Positions 8,595 to 17,006 are shown, counted from the stretch's first letter. The stretch: 64,000 nucleotides of DNA from Nonomuraea sp. SYSU D8015 (GCF_008065375.1 NZ_VJYI01000013.1:62001-126000), one strand, 5' to 3'. The notes: a model not told the origin generated them from the letters alone. Translations and numbers: made by a program.

Positions 8595-8791
8595 TCAGAG
8601 CCTGGAGATGTAGTACATGTTGCCGCCCGGCTGGAGGACGCCGGCCAAAGTGGAGGCCTTGATGGTGTGCGTGCCACCGGTCGGCTTCCACGGGTCGTAG
8701 ACCGTGATGGTGCCCGCCGTCTTGTCGTTGAGGTCGTCGGGACGCCGACGAACGGGACGGATGTGGCCGCTACCACGAAGATCGCCTTCAA
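8595..8791 (-). pseudogene. Frameshifted secreted-protein remnant
   Basis: One frame encodes LKAIFVVAATSVPFVGVPTT. After a shift near 8735 a second frame gives NDKTAGTITVYDPWKPTGG, then THTIKASTLAGVLQ, ending PGGNMYYISRL and stop. The tail looks like the end of a real beta-rich protein (YDPW resembles the NPWG region of calpain-like proteases, weakly). There is no good start or ribosome site, so I treat it as a decayed gene. It sits next to the promoter of the phosphotransferase gene. Confidence 0.35.
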
Positions 8792-8805
8792 GCGCTCTGC
8801 TCGGC

Positions 8806-8811
8806 TAGGGT
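8806..8811 (+). promoter_or_regulatory. -10 box of leaderless phosphotransferase gene
   Basis: TAGGGT ends 6 bases before the GTG at 8818; no ribosome site precedes that codon. Confidence 0.55.
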
Positions 8812-8817
8812 CGCGGG

Positions 8818-9714
8818 GTGGGACCTCATCGCATGCCGGCCGCCGAGGTGGATGTCTCCCCCGATCTGGTGCGGCGGCTCCTGGCCGTCCAGCACCCCGA
8901 CCTTGCCGACCACCCCATCGAGTTGATGTCCAACGGATGGGACAACGTCATGTACCGAGTCGGCCAAGCCCTGGTCGCCCGCCTGCCGAGGCGCGAGGTG
9001 GCCGCCACGTTGCTGATGCACGAACAGCGCTGGCTCCCCCATCTCGCGCCCCGGCTGCCGCTGCCGGTTCCCGCGCCTGTGCGGGTCGGGAAGCCGGACC
9101 TCGGCTACCCGTGGCCCTGGAGTGTCGTCCCGTTCCTGCCCGGACAGGTCGCCGCGCGCAATCCGCCGGCTGACCCGGGAGACGCCGCAGTCGCACTCGG
9201 CACGTTTCTCGGGGCTCTGCACACTCCCGCGGCTCCAGACGCGCCCCCCAACCCCTACCGCGGCGTCCCGCTCGAGGAGCGCCAGGCGACGGTCGCCCAG
9301 AACCTGAGCATCGTGGGCGACCTGGTCGACCACGGGTCGGTGACGCGCGTATGGGAGGCCGCGCTCGCGGCTCCGCGGTGGGACAGGCCCCCGGCGTGGG
9401 TGCACGGCGACCTCCACCCCGCCAACATCCTGGTCCATGACGGCCGGGTCAGCGGCGTGATCGACTTCGGTGACATCACCTCCGGCGACCCTGCCACGGA
9501 CTTGTCCGTGGCGTGGATGCTCCTGCCCGCGGAATGCCACGACGCCTTCAGGAAGGCCTATCAGGCGGCAGGCGACCACGCGGCAGGTGACGACATCTGG
9601 GTACGGGCCAGAGGCTGGGCGGTCGCGCTGTCGCTCGCGTTCCTGGCCCATTCGGCCGACAACCCGCAGATGGCGGACATCGGTCATCGCACCATCACGG
9701 CCGTGCTCGCATAG
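8818..9714 (+). CDS. Aminoglycoside phosphotransferase family protein
   Basis: A 298-residue APH-fold kinase. The N-lobe has SNGWDNVMYRVGQALVARLP. The catalytic loop is WVHGDLHPANILVHDG near residue 195 and the metal-binding motif is GVIDFGDITSGDPATDL. Such enzymes phosphorylate aminoglycosides, macrolides or small metabolites; substrate cannot be read from sequence. GTG 8818 is placed for leaderless translation after TAGGGT; ATG 8833 is an alternative. It converges on the nucleoside hydrolase gene. Confidence 0.88.
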   Translation: MGPHRMPAAEVDVSPDLVRRLLAVQHPDLADHPIELMSNGWDNVMYRVGQALVARLPRREVAATLLMHEQRWLPHLAPRLPLPVPAPVRVGKPDLGYPWPWSVVPFLPGQVAARNPPADPGDAAVALGTFLGALHTPAAPDAPPNPYRGVPLEERQATVAQNLSIVGDLVDHGSVTRVWEAALAAPRWDRPPAWVHGDLHPANILVHDGRVSGVIDFGDITSGDPATDLSVAWMLLPAECHDAFRKAYQAAGDHAAGDDIWVRARGWAVALSLAFLAHSADNPQMADIGHRTITAVLA

Positions 9715-9777
9715 CGTCGGCTACTGGACCCCGCTTCCCTCGCCCGCGACCACCGCTACGACTTCTTGACTCACTGA

Positions 9778-9799
9778 CCGGCTGACTCGAGGGAGCCGG
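9778..9799. terminator. Weak hairpin between convergent genes
   Basis: CCGGCT and AGCCGG form a 6-base-pair stem around a 10-base loop between the ends of the phosphotransferase and nucleoside hydrolase genes. Confidence 0.25.
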
Positions 9800-9806
9800 C
9801 CGCGAC

Positions 9807-10787
9807 CTACTCCGGCGGCGGGCTCACCGATGCGGCGGTCGTCGAGGGCGGCCGGGTGAAGACGTCGAGCAGCAGGTCTGCCAGCAACTGCGGGTCCGCG
9901 CCGAACGCGACCTCCGCGTTGGGTTTCTGCGTGCTGTTGAGCCGGGTGTCCATCACGGTCCGGCCGATCGTCAGAGGGCCGGCCGTCTCGACGGTGACGT
10001 GCAGGCTGCGTGTGGTGATGACCTCCGGCCGTACGAGGTAGGCGGCGCAGACGACGTCGTGAACCGGTGCGGCGTCGGCGGCGTTCACGGTGCCGTCGTA
10101 GGCGTCGATGCGCCGGGAGATGAACCGGGAGGCCGCGATCCCGGCGGGCGTCCCCGACTCCTCTAGCCTGGCGCAGGTGTCCCGCGTGACCAGGGCCTGG
10201 TAGGTGGCGTCGAGCGGCACCAGGGTGAGGCGGCCGAAGCCGGCGGACAGGACCACGTTCGCGGCTTCGGGGTCGGCCCAGATGTTGAACTCGGCCGAAG
10301 CGGTCATGTTGGTCACCGCGTGTCCCCCGCCCATGATCACCACCTCGTCGACCGCCTCCGTCAGGGCGGGATCAATGGCGAGCGCGGTGGCGATGTTGCT
10401 CAACGGACCGACGGGAACCAGGGTGATCTGCTCGGTTGCGGAGCGCAGTGTCTCGACGAGGAACTCGACGGCTCCGGTGTCCTGGCGCACGCTCCGCGGC
10501 TCGGGGATGGGCAGCGCCTTGCCGTGCGGACCGCCGTCTGAGTCACCCCTGGCCGTGGGAAAGCCGAGCCGGGCGATGGGGCGGGCCAGGCCCTCGAAGA
10601 CCGGGATGTCGGACCTTCCGATCCAGTCGAGGACGCGCAGCGTGTTGTCGGTGGTGTTCTCGACCGGCACGTTGCCGTTCACGGTGGTGACGCCGATCAG
10701 GTCGAGCTCCGGATGCAGCGCCGCGAACATGATCGCGACCGCGTCGTCGGTTCCGGTGTCCACGTCGAGGATGACTTTCCGGCTCAC
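9807..10787 (-). CDS. Nucleoside hydrolase (IUNH family)
   Basis: A 326-residue inosine-uridine-preferring nucleoside hydrolase, which cleaves the N-glycosidic bond of nucleosides to free base and ribose in salvage. The calcium-binding motif VDTGTDDAVA is near residue 8. Other family blocks are LIGVTTVNGNV, TLVPVGPLSNIATAL, VVIMGGGHAV, AEFNIWADPEAANVV and the late APVHDVVCAAYL. GTG 10787 (VSRKVILDVD) is chosen because AAAGGAAAGG lies 6 bases upstream, overlapping an earlier in-frame GTG. Confidence 0.92.
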   Translation of the reverse strand: MSRKVILDVDTGTDDAVAIMFAALHPELDLIGVTTVNGNVPVENTTDNTLRVLDWIGRSDIPVFEGLARPIARLGFPTARGDSDGGPHGKALPIPEPRSVRQDTGAVEFLVETLRSATEQITLVPVGPLSNIATALAIDPALTEAVDEVVIMGGGHAVTNMTASAEFNIWADPEAANVVLSAGFGRLTLVPLDATYQALVTRDTCARLEESGTPAGIAASRFISRRIDAYDGTVNAADAAPVHDVVCAAYLVRPEVITTRSLHVTVETAGPLTIGRTVMDTRLNSTQKPNAEVAFGADPQLLADLLLDVFTRPPSTTAASVSPPPE

Positions 10788-10919
10788 GAATGCCTTTCCT
10801 TTCACAGTGGCGGGCTCGGTGCCGCGCGTCGCCCAGTCAACAGCTCTACGCCCCGCACCACATCAGGGCCACCCATTTTTGGGCATTCCGGCACCGAGGT
10901 CGCGATCCCGCCGTCCGAG

Positions 10920-11270
10920 TCACGCATCAGCGTCACGCCGGCGGCAGGCATCGGCGACGGCTCCGGGGTTCCAGTAGAACGGGCGACATTCGAGCATGCG
11001 TCCGTCCCTGACGGTGATCCGTTGCACGATCAGGGTGTCGACTTCCCGGCCGGTGGCGCGGGCGCGGAAACGCACCCGGTTCCGCACGACCACGGTGTCC
11101 TCGTCGCCCCAATGCTCCTGCTCCAGGAACTCCATCGATTCCCAGACCTCACTGAAGAGAGCCAGGAATCGTTCCATGCCGTCATGACCGCGCCATGTTC
11201 CCGTGCCGGTGAAGGGCAGGCCGGGAGCCTGATGCAAGATCACCTCTGGATCCATGTCCGTTGTGCTCAT
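10920..11270 (-). CDS. SnoaL-like protein lacking its N-terminal helices
   Basis: About 116 residues of a SnoaL/NTF2-like alpha+beta barrel. The core DPEVILHQAPGLPFTGTGTW, then RGHDGMERFLALF and RVRFRARATGREVDTLIVQR, is typical. The two N-terminal helices normally found before this core (about 25-30 residues) are missing: the frame reaches a TAG just before GTG 11285. It may be truncated or non-functional. The divergent response-regulator promoter lies just upstream, so the missing part may have been lost when these genes were joined. Confidence 0.6.
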   Translation of the reverse strand: MSTTDMDPEVILHQAPGLPFTGTGTWRGHDGMERFLALFSEVWESMEFLEQEHWGDEDTVVVRNRVRFRARATGREVDTLIVQRITVRDGRMLECRPFYWNPGAVADACRRRDADA

Positions 11271-11346
11271 GGCGGCCGGCATCACCGGCTACGGCAGGTC
11301 TCCGCTGGCGGCGATCAGACCTCGCGCCTTCCGGCGCCGTGCGGAG

Positions 11347-11352
11347 TACGGT
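11347..11352 (+). promoter_or_regulatory. -10 box of leaderless response regulator
   Basis: TACGGT ends 7 bases before the GTG at 11360. Confidence 0.55.
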
Positions 11353-11359
11353 GTGCGTC

Positions 11360-12019
11360 GTGATCCGGGTGCTGCTGGCCGACGACGAGGCGATGATCCG
11401 TGCCGGGGTGCGGGCGATCCTGAGCGCGACCCCGGACGTGGAGGTGGTCGCCGAGGCGGCGGACGGCCACGAGGCCGTCGAGCAGGCCCGCGCGTACCGT
11501 CCGGACGTCGTCCTGCTGGACATCCGCATGCCGGTCCTGGACGGGTTGAGCGCTGCGGCGGAGTTGCGGCGGGTGGTGCCGGAGACGGCGGTGGTGATGC
11601 TGACGACCTTCGGCGAGGACGAGTACGTGGCCGCCGCCCTGGAGGCGGGGGTGTCGGGGTTCCTGCTCAAGTCCGGCGACCCGTACGAGCTGATGGCAGC
11701 GGTACGCGCGGCGCACGAAGGAGCGGCGTTCCTGTCGCCTCGGGTCGCCCGCCAGGTCATCGCCCAGCTGTCCGGTGAGCTGATGGCTCGCCAGCAGGCC
11801 GCCCGCTCGAAGGTCGCGGTGCTGACCCCGCGGGAGCGGGACGTGCTGGCGCTGCTCGGTGCGGGGTTGAGCAATGCCGAGATCGGACGCCGCCTCTTCC
11901 TGGTGGAGGGCACCGTCAAGGCCCACGTCTCGGCGCTGATGACGCGGCTGGGCGTACGTAATCGGGTGCAGGCCGCCGTCGTCGCGCACGAGGCGGGCAT
12001 CGTCGCCGAGGACGACTGA
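11360..12019 (+). CDS. NarL/LuxR-type response regulator
   Basis: A 219-residue two-component response regulator. The receiver domain (IRVLLADDEAMIRAGVR...) has the phospho-acceptor Asp54 in VVLLDIRMP and the conserved Lys in GFLLKSG. The C-terminal DNA-binding domain is LTPRERDVLALLGAGLSNAE, then EGTVKAHVSALMTRLGVRNR. GTG 11360 fits leaderless translation. The cognate kinase is almost certainly the DesK-type kinase at 13811, on the same strand; an ABC transporter pair lies between them on the other strand and is the likely target. Confidence 0.93.
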   Translation: MIRVLLADDEAMIRAGVRAILSATPDVEVVAEAADGHEAVEQARAYRPDVVLLDIRMPVLDGLSAAAELRRVVPETAVVMLTTFGEDEYVAAALEAGVSGFLLKSGDPYELMAAVRAAHEGAAFLSPRVARQVIAQLSGELMARQQAARSKVAVLTPRERDVLALLGAGLSNAEIGRRLFLVEGTVKAHVSALMTRLGVRNRVQAAVVAHEAGIVAEDD

Positions 12020-12033
12020 GCGGCTTCGACGGG

Positions 12034-12798
12034 TCACGCGTCGCGGCTACGCAGCACCCCGATGCCCGCCGCCACTGCCGCGACCGCCCAGGCGACCAGG
12101 ACCAGCACGTACTCCCAATGGCCGCTCATCAGCTGCCAGCCGGCCTGAGCCGGGGTCCAGCCGGCGAACGTGTCCAGGAACGGCGCGCCGAGCCGCTCGC
12201 CGGCCAGGTGCAGAACCTCGGGCAGGACCAGCAGCAGCAGGACCATGCAGGTGAGCGCCCCGGCGGAGCGACGCACCAGGGCTCCGACGCCCAGGGAGAT
12301 GACCGCCAGCAGGCCGAGGTAGACGCCGGTGGCGGCTGCCTGCTCGGCCGCGTCCCCGAGGGCGCGGGGCAGCTCGCCGTGGCGGGCCGCGGCCGTCCCG
12401 ACGCCCAGGGCGGTGGCGGCCGCGCCGAGCACCAGACCGGCGATGCCGGTGACGACGGCCTTGGCCACCATCACCCGGCCGCGGGACGGAGTGGCGGCGA
12501 ATGTCACCGTGATGGAGCGGGTGGCCAGCTCACTCGTGACCACCAGCAGGCCGAACGCGGCCACGATGTACTGCCCGAAGTGGCTCACGGCCGTCAGTCC
12601 CACCGTCAGGGATTGCGCCGACGCCGGGCCGTCGGCACCATCGGCGCCGTCGTCGACGATTGCCATGAGCAGCAGAAGGGCGAGCAGGCCGCCGGCGAAC
12701 CACCAGGTGGAGCGCACGGTGAACAGCTTGATCCGCTCGGCGGCGACCGCGTCGCGCAGGCCGAGCGGACGTTGATCGCCGCGGACAGGTGCGGTCAT
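12034..12798 (-). CDS. ABC transporter permease
   Basis: A 254-residue ABC-2-type permease with about six membrane helices and the RDAVAAERIKLFTVRSTWWF start usual in drug or lantibiotic export and self-protection transporters. The cytoplasmic segment TRSITVTFAATPSRGRVMVA is typical of this family. Its ATG overlaps the stop of the ATPase gene (ATGA), so the two are coupled. It converges on the response regulator with a 14-base gap. Confidence 0.85.
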   Translation of the reverse strand: MTAPVRGDQRPLGLRDAVAAERIKLFTVRSTWWFAGGLLALLLLMAIVDDGADGADGPASAQSLTVGLTAVSHFGQYIVAAFGLLVVTSELATRSITVTFAATPSRGRVMVAKAVVTGIAGLVLGAAATALGVGTAAARHGELPRALGDAAEQAAATGVYLGLLAVISLGVGALVRRSAGALTCMVLLLLVLPEVLHLAGERLGAPFLDTFAGWTPAQAGWQLMSGHWEYVLVLVAWAVAAVAAGIGVLRSRDA

Positions 12799-13700
12799 CG
12801 GATGGTCTCCTTCGCGGCGGAGGGGAACTGGACCTCGTCGTCGGTCAACTTCATGTAGGTGTCCTCCAGTGAGGACCCGATGGCCTCGAGGCCGTGGATC
12901 TCGAGCCCGAACGCGAACGCTTTGGCCCCCACTTCCTGCGGCAGCGCACCGGGTACGACCAGGGTGCCGTCGTCGTCGAACCGGGCGCCCTCGAAGACGT
13001 CGGCGAGTGGCCGCAGAACGGGACCGCGTACGCGGCTGCCCGCCATGGCGGCTGCGAGCAGGTCGGCCATGGACGCGTCGGCGATCAGCCGGCCGCGGCC
13101 GAGCACGACGACGCGGTCGGCGGTCTGCTCCATCTCGCTCATCAGGTGCGAAGAGACGAACACGGTGCGGCCCTCGGCGGCCAGGGACCGCAGCAGGGTG
13201 CGGATCCACCGCACCCCGTCCGGATCCAGGCCGTTGACGGGTTCGTCGAGCATGAGGACCTGCGGGTCTCCGAGCAGCGCGGCCGCGATGCCCAGACGCT
13301 GGCTCATTCCCAGGGAGTACGTGCCCGCCCGCCGGTCCGCGGCGCTCGTCATGCCGACCAGCTCCAGGACCTCCGCCACCCGGGCGGCCGGGATGCGCTG
13401 GGAGCGGGCCAGCACACGCAGGTGGTCGCGGCCAGTGCGGCCCGGGTGCACGGCCTTGGCGTCCAGCAGGGCGCCGATCGTGCGCAGCGGGTGGCTCAGC
13501 CGGGCGTACGGCTTGCCGTCGATCAGGGCGGTGCCGCTGGTCGGGGCGTCGAGGCCCAGGATCACACGCATCGTGGTGGACTTGCCGGCGCCGTTCGGGC
13601 CGAGAAAGCCGGTCACGTGGCCGGGCTGCAGCTCGAGGGTCAAGCCGTCCACGGCCGTCGTGGGGCCGTAGCGTTTCGTCAGGTCGGTCAGGCGGATCAT
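12795..13700 (-). CDS. ABC transporter ATP-binding protein
   Basis: A 301-residue ATPase with Walker A GPNGAGKSTT near residue 34, signature YSLGMSQRLG, Walker B VLMLDEPVNGLDP and the switch motif SSHLMSEME. The signature is LGMSQ rather than LSGGQ, common in ABC-2 drug-resistance ATPases. ATG 13700 follows TAGCGT by 7 bases and is predicted leaderless. Its promoter region is shared with the divergent sensor kinase at 13811, which ties the transporter to the two-component system. Confidence 0.92.
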   Translation of the reverse strand: MIRLTDLTKRYGPTTAVDGLTLELQPGHVTGFLGPNGAGKSTTMRVILGLDAPTSGTALIDGKPYARLSHPLRTIGALLDAKAVHPGRTGRDHLRVLARSQRIPAARVAEVLELVGMTSAADRRAGTYSLGMSQRLGIAAALLGDPQVLMLDEPVNGLDPDGVRWIRTLLRSLAAEGRTVFVSSHLMSEMEQTADRVVVLGRGRLIADASMADLLAAAMAGSRVRGPVLRPLADVFEGARFDDDGTLVVPGALPQEVGAKAFAFGLEIHGLEAIGSSLEDTYMKLTDDEVQFPSAAKETIR

Positions 13701-13707
13701 GCGTTGG

Positions 13708-13713
13708 ACGCTA
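13708..13713 (-). promoter_or_regulatory. -10 box of leaderless ABC ATPase gene
   Basis: TAGCGT on the minus strand ends 7 bases before the ATG at 13700. Confidence 0.55.
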
Positions 13714-13797
13714 TGGATCGACCCTCCCCGTACGAATGAGTCCATCGGCAGGGGCCACCCCTGACTTTCGTCGGGGGTGCGTGAGGGGGTCTGCCCG

Positions 13798-13803
13798 TAG
13801 CGT
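13798..13803 (+). promoter_or_regulatory. -10 box of leaderless sensor kinase gene
   Basis: TAGCGT ends 7 bases before the GTG at 13811. The same hexamer and spacing appear on the other strand for the ABC ATPase gene, 85 bases away. Confidence 0.55.
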
Positions 13804-13810
13804 GAAGGTC

Positions 13811-15202
13811 GTGAACGTTCTGACGTCGACGCGTGGCCGCCAGGTCGGCATGGACCTGCTGCTGGGGCTCTTGGCCGTCGCGTCACTGTGGCTGTCGGAC
13901 GACCCGCTGCCCGAGCACGCCTGGGTCAGCGCGACGGCGCTGCGGGTGTCCGGCGCCGTGGTCGTGTGCGTCGCCGCGGCGACCTGGCGCAGGTGGCCGT
14001 CCCTGGCCGCCGCGCTCCCCCTGGTGCTGGGCACGGTCGTCGCCGGCGACGTCTACGTGTCGCAGCTCATGCCGGCCGTCATCCTGTTCGCCTTCCTGCT
14101 GGGGCGGCGCACCGCCGGCCGTTCCGCCAGTACGCAGGTCGCCGTGCTGATCGCGGTCGCCGCCGTCGCGCTGCTGCTCGCGCCCGGGCACGAGACCGGC
14201 GGGGATTGGTTCTCCGCCGCCTCGACCCTGCTGCTCATGGTCGTGATCCCCTGGGCGGTGGGACAGTACCTGCGCCTGCAGGCCGACCTGGCCACCGCCG
14301 GTTTCGAGCTCGCCGCCCGCCTCGAACGTGAACACACGCGGGCCACCCGGCGGGAACGGCTGCGCGAGCGGGCCCACATCGCCACGGACATGCACGACTC
14401 CCTGGGCCATGAGCTCAGCCTCCTGGCCGTGCGCGCCGCTGCCCTGCAGGTCGCCGCCGACACCGCCCCGGGGTTGCGGCAGGCGGCGGCCGAGCTGCGC
14501 GAGTCCGCCGCCGCGGCCACCGACCGGCTGCGCCAGATCATCCGGGTGCTGCGTCAGGACGATGAGCACGCCCCGGTCGACCCGCTCGGCGGCTCCGTGG
14601 CCGCGTTGGTGGAGCGGGCCGCGGCCTCCGGCGTGGACGTGCGCCTGGAGGCTGACGAGGAGGCGGAGGCCGGACTGCCGGATACGACCGCGCGGGCCGC
14701 CATCCGCGTCGTGCAGGAGGGGCTGACCAACGCGACCAAGCACGCCCCCGGATCTGTCGTCCGCGTGAGGCTGCGCCGCACCGGCGACGTGCTCGAGGTA
14801 ACCGTCGCCAACGGGCCGGCCCACGGCCCGCGGCAGAGGCCAGCCGACCCGGCCGGATCCGGCTACGGGCTGGTCGGCCTGGACGAACGCGTCCGCCTGG
14901 CCGGCGGCACACTGCACGCGCGTCCCGGCGGCCCACTGCACGCGGATCCCGACGGCCCACTGCACGCGGGTCCCGAGGGCACGTTGCACGCGGGTCCCGA
15001 GGGCGACGGCTTCACGCTCACCGCCCGCCTGCCCGTGAACGCCCAGCAGGCCGCCTCTCCGTCCCCGGCCACCTCCCCGGAGCTGGCGCTGGCCGGGGCG
15101 CGCCAAAGGCTGCGCCGCGGCCTGGTCACCACGTTCTGGGCGCCCACCGTCCTGGGCATCGCCCTCGTCGCGGTGTTCCTGCTCCGGGGCGGACTGTTGT
15201 AG
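13811..15202 (+). CDS. DesK-type sensor histidine kinase
   Basis: A 463-residue membrane sensor kinase. Four or five N-terminal helices (about residues 15-155) lead into a HisKA_3 domain with the phospho-accepting His195 in DMHDSLGHELSLL, then a HATPase domain (N-box EGLTNATKHAPG with Asn307, and SGYGLVGLDERVRLAGG). Unusual features are four tandem copies of an 8-residue unit near the end of the ATPase domain (residues about 366-397) and an extra membrane helix at the C-terminus (PTVLGIALVAVFLLRGGLL). GTG 13811 fits leaderless translation. It probably signals to the regulator at 11360 to control the ABC transporter between them. Confidence 0.92.
   Translation: MNVLTSTRGRQVGMDLLLGLLAVASLWLSDDPLPEHAWVSATALRVSGAVVVCVAAATWRRWPSLAAALPLVLGTVVAGDVYVSQLMPAVILFAFLLGRRTAGRSASTQVAVLIAVAAVALLLAPGHETGGDWFSAASTLLLMVVIPWAVGQYLRLQADLATAGFELAARLEREHTRATRRERLRERAHIATDMHDSLGHELSLLAVRAAALQVAADTAPGLRQAAAELRESAAAATDRLRQIIRVLRQDDEHAPVDPLGGSVAALVERAAASGVDVRLEADEEAEAGLPDTTARAAIRVVQEGLTNATKHAPGSVVRVRLRRTGDVLEVTVANGPAHGPRQRPADPAGSGYGLVGLDERVRLAGGTLHARPGGPLHADPDGPLHAGPEGTLHAGPEGDGFTLTARLPVNAQQAASPSPATSPELALAGARQRLRRGLVTTFWAPTVLGIALVAVFLLRGGLL
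14906..15001 (+). repeat. 24-bp tandem repeat, four copies, in frame
   Basis: Four imperfect 24-base units start at 14906, 14930, 14954 and 14978. Each encodes G-(T/P)-L-H-A-x-P-x. The insertion sits in the kinase ATPase domain where related proteins usually have one such turn (GGTL.AGP..DGF). Confidence 0.9.
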
Positions 15203-15386
15203 TGGCGGCGTCGCCCCGAGAGCGATCTCAACAGGTCCCCATTCCGGAAGGAGAACGTCCGCAGCCGGCTGTAGCGTCGCTCCACGACCGACATCGACGC
15301 TCAAGCGGGAAGGTGCACCGGTGCGATCCCGGACGGAGGGCATGTGGTGGGGAACCGCGAAGCCCGGCCGACGCGCCGCGGCCGCC

Positions 15387-16118
15387 CTAACTGAGGTGCC
15401 GTGTGAAGAACCGCAGCGAGCTCCCCGTCTCGAACTCCGGGATCTCCCCATGCTTGCCCGGATTGGCATGCAGCGTCTTGTCCGCCGACGCCAGAGCGTC
15501 GAACAGCGCCAGGCCCTCGGCCCGCGGCACCCTGTCGTCGTCCCACTGGAGCAGGAACTGCACCGGGGCGGTGACCCGGGCCGCGGCCTCGGCCAGCCCG
15601 TGCACGCCGAGCAGGCCCAGCACCGCCGCGCGGACCCGGGGTTCCGTCGCGACGAACGGGACGCCGAGCCCGCAGCCCATCGACATGCCCCAATAACCCA
15701 CCGGACCGTCGCCGACGAAGTCGAGCTCCTGAACCGCGGTCAAGACCGCCTGCCATTCCGGGACGGCCTGGCCGGCCAGGAACGTATGCATGGCGGCGAG
15801 ATGCGTGGCGATGTCCTCGCCCGCGACCATGCCTGCCCGCAACCCCGCCGCGACCCGGGCGAACTCCTCGGTTTTCGGCCGGTCGCCGTGGTTGGGCGGA
15901 TCCAGCGCGACCACCGCGAAACCGCCCTCGGCGACGAAGCGGTGCGCGCGGGCCACGATGCCCGGAGCCTTTTTGTGCTGCCCGCCGCCGTGGCCCATAA
16001 GGATCAGGGGACGAGCCCCGACGGCGCCTTCCGGCGTCCACAGAACACCGGGTATGTCGCCGAGGGTGAACAGCCGTTCGGTGACGCCGTCCGACGACGT
16101 CTGGGAGATGAAGCGCAA
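15387..16118 (-). CDS. Alpha/beta hydrolase (dienelactone-hydrolase-like)
   Basis: A 243-residue alpha/beta hydrolase. The oxyanion region is LILMGHGGGQHKK, the nucleophile elbow GYWGMSMGCGLG (Ser about 143), an acidic residue lies in QWDDDRVPRAEG and the histidine near NPGKHGEIP. The enzyme class is esterase or hydrolase; substrate unknown. An in-frame TGA just upstream forces the start to TTG 16118 or later; AAAGG lies 10 bases before it. It stands alone, convergent with the sensor kinase gene. Confidence 0.85.
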   Translation of the reverse strand: MRFISQTSSDGVTERLFTLGDIPGVLWTPEGAVGARPLILMGHGGGQHKKAPGIVARAHRFVAEGGFAVVALDPPNHGDRPKTEEFARVAAGLRAGMVAGEDIATHLAAMHTFLAGQAVPEWQAVLTAVQELDFVGDGPVGYWGMSMGCGLGVPFVATEPRVRAAVLGLLGVHGLAEAAARVTAPVQFLLQWDDDRVPRAEGLALFDALASADKTLHANPGKHGEIPEFETGSSLRFFTRHLS

Positions 16119-16208
16119 AGCGTTTCAAGCCTTTCGGGATGCCTTCTGCGGGCGCTCCCTAGGCGATGCGCGCGAGGGAGCCCCGACCTGTCACAGCGTT
16201 GATCGGTC

Positions 16209-17000
16209 TCACCTCCTCAGTGCGCAGCGATGCACGGCAACGACGAATCTATCACGGCGTGATCTGCCGCCCGAGGGTCGGTCGCAGCAGGAGGTGCCGC
16301 CCCAGACGAGAAGGGACACCCCCGTCCACACGGTGATCGACGCGCCGCACCGGTGGTCGGTGTTGTTCCGGTCCACCTCCACCGCCAGGATCCGTATCTC
16401 GTCGGTGCCGTCGAAGACCGCGCCCAGGCTGGTGAGCCGGCCGCGTGTCCGGAAGCCGCCCAAGTCTTCGGCGACGCCCTCGCCATCCTCCCTCGGGTCG
16501 AGGATGGTCAGTTCGACGTGGCCATCGCGTTCCAGGCCGGTGGCGACGATGCGCTCGTCCGCCGCGGTCACGTCGTACACGGGTCCCTTCGTGGCGAAGG
16601 TACGCCAGCGGTCCGTGGAAACGTCGTAGAGGAGGATCGCGGAGCCGGAGGCGATCGCGACATGTCCGGGGACGGCGGCCGCTCGGGCGTCGAGCCGTGG
16701 GGGTCGTTTCGGCGACGGGGAGATCCTGCGCCATTTGCCTGTCGAGGGGTTGTAGGCGGCGCCGTCGAAGAGCGGGGTGATGCGGGTCTCCGTGGGCTCG
16801 GCCGTACCGCCCCAGATGATCATCTGCGTGCCCGTCCAGACGGCCGTGTGATGACTGCGCGGGGCGAGCCCGGTGTCAGGGAGCGGGCTGACCTGGCGGG
16901 GCTGGAAGCTGTCGGGCCCGGCGAAGAACCGAGTCACGAGAAAGCCCGCGGCCACGGCGAGCACGACGCCCAGCGTGACGGCCCAGCCCAGGCGGCTCAT
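16209..17000 (-). CDS. Membrane-anchored kelch-like protein, possibly shortened
   Basis: A 263-residue protein with an N-terminal membrane anchor (AVTLGVVLAVAAGFLVTRFF) and extracytoplasmic kelch-type repeats: SHHTAVWTGTQMIIWGG, AAYNPSTGKWRRIS, LYDVSTDRWRTF and TVWTGVSLLVWGG. A full propeller needs more blades, and the last blade runs into a basic non-repeat tail (RPSGGRSRRDRF...), so the C-terminus may be truncated or frameshifted. TAGCAT 6 bases before ATG 17000 suggests leaderless translation. Function unknown. Confidence 0.65.
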   Translation of the reverse strand: MSRLGWAVTLGVVLAVAAGFLVTRFFAGPDSFQPRQVSPLPDTGLAPRSHHTAVWTGTQMIIWGGTAEPTETRITPLFDGAAYNPSTGKWRRISPSPKRPPRLDARAAAVPGHVAIASGSAILLYDVSTDRWRTFATKGPVYDVTAADERIVATGLERDGHVELTILDPREDGEGVAEDLGGFRTRGRLTSLGAVFDGTDEIRILAVEVDRNNTDHRCGASITVWTGVSLLVWGGTSCCDRPSGGRSRRDRFVVAVHRCALRR

Positions 17001-17006
17001 CGGCAC

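Noticed and set aside
13883..15469. Long minus-strand frame opposite the sensor kinase
   Set aside because: Composition is typical of a GC-rich shadow frame, and the kinase on the other strand has all expected motifs.
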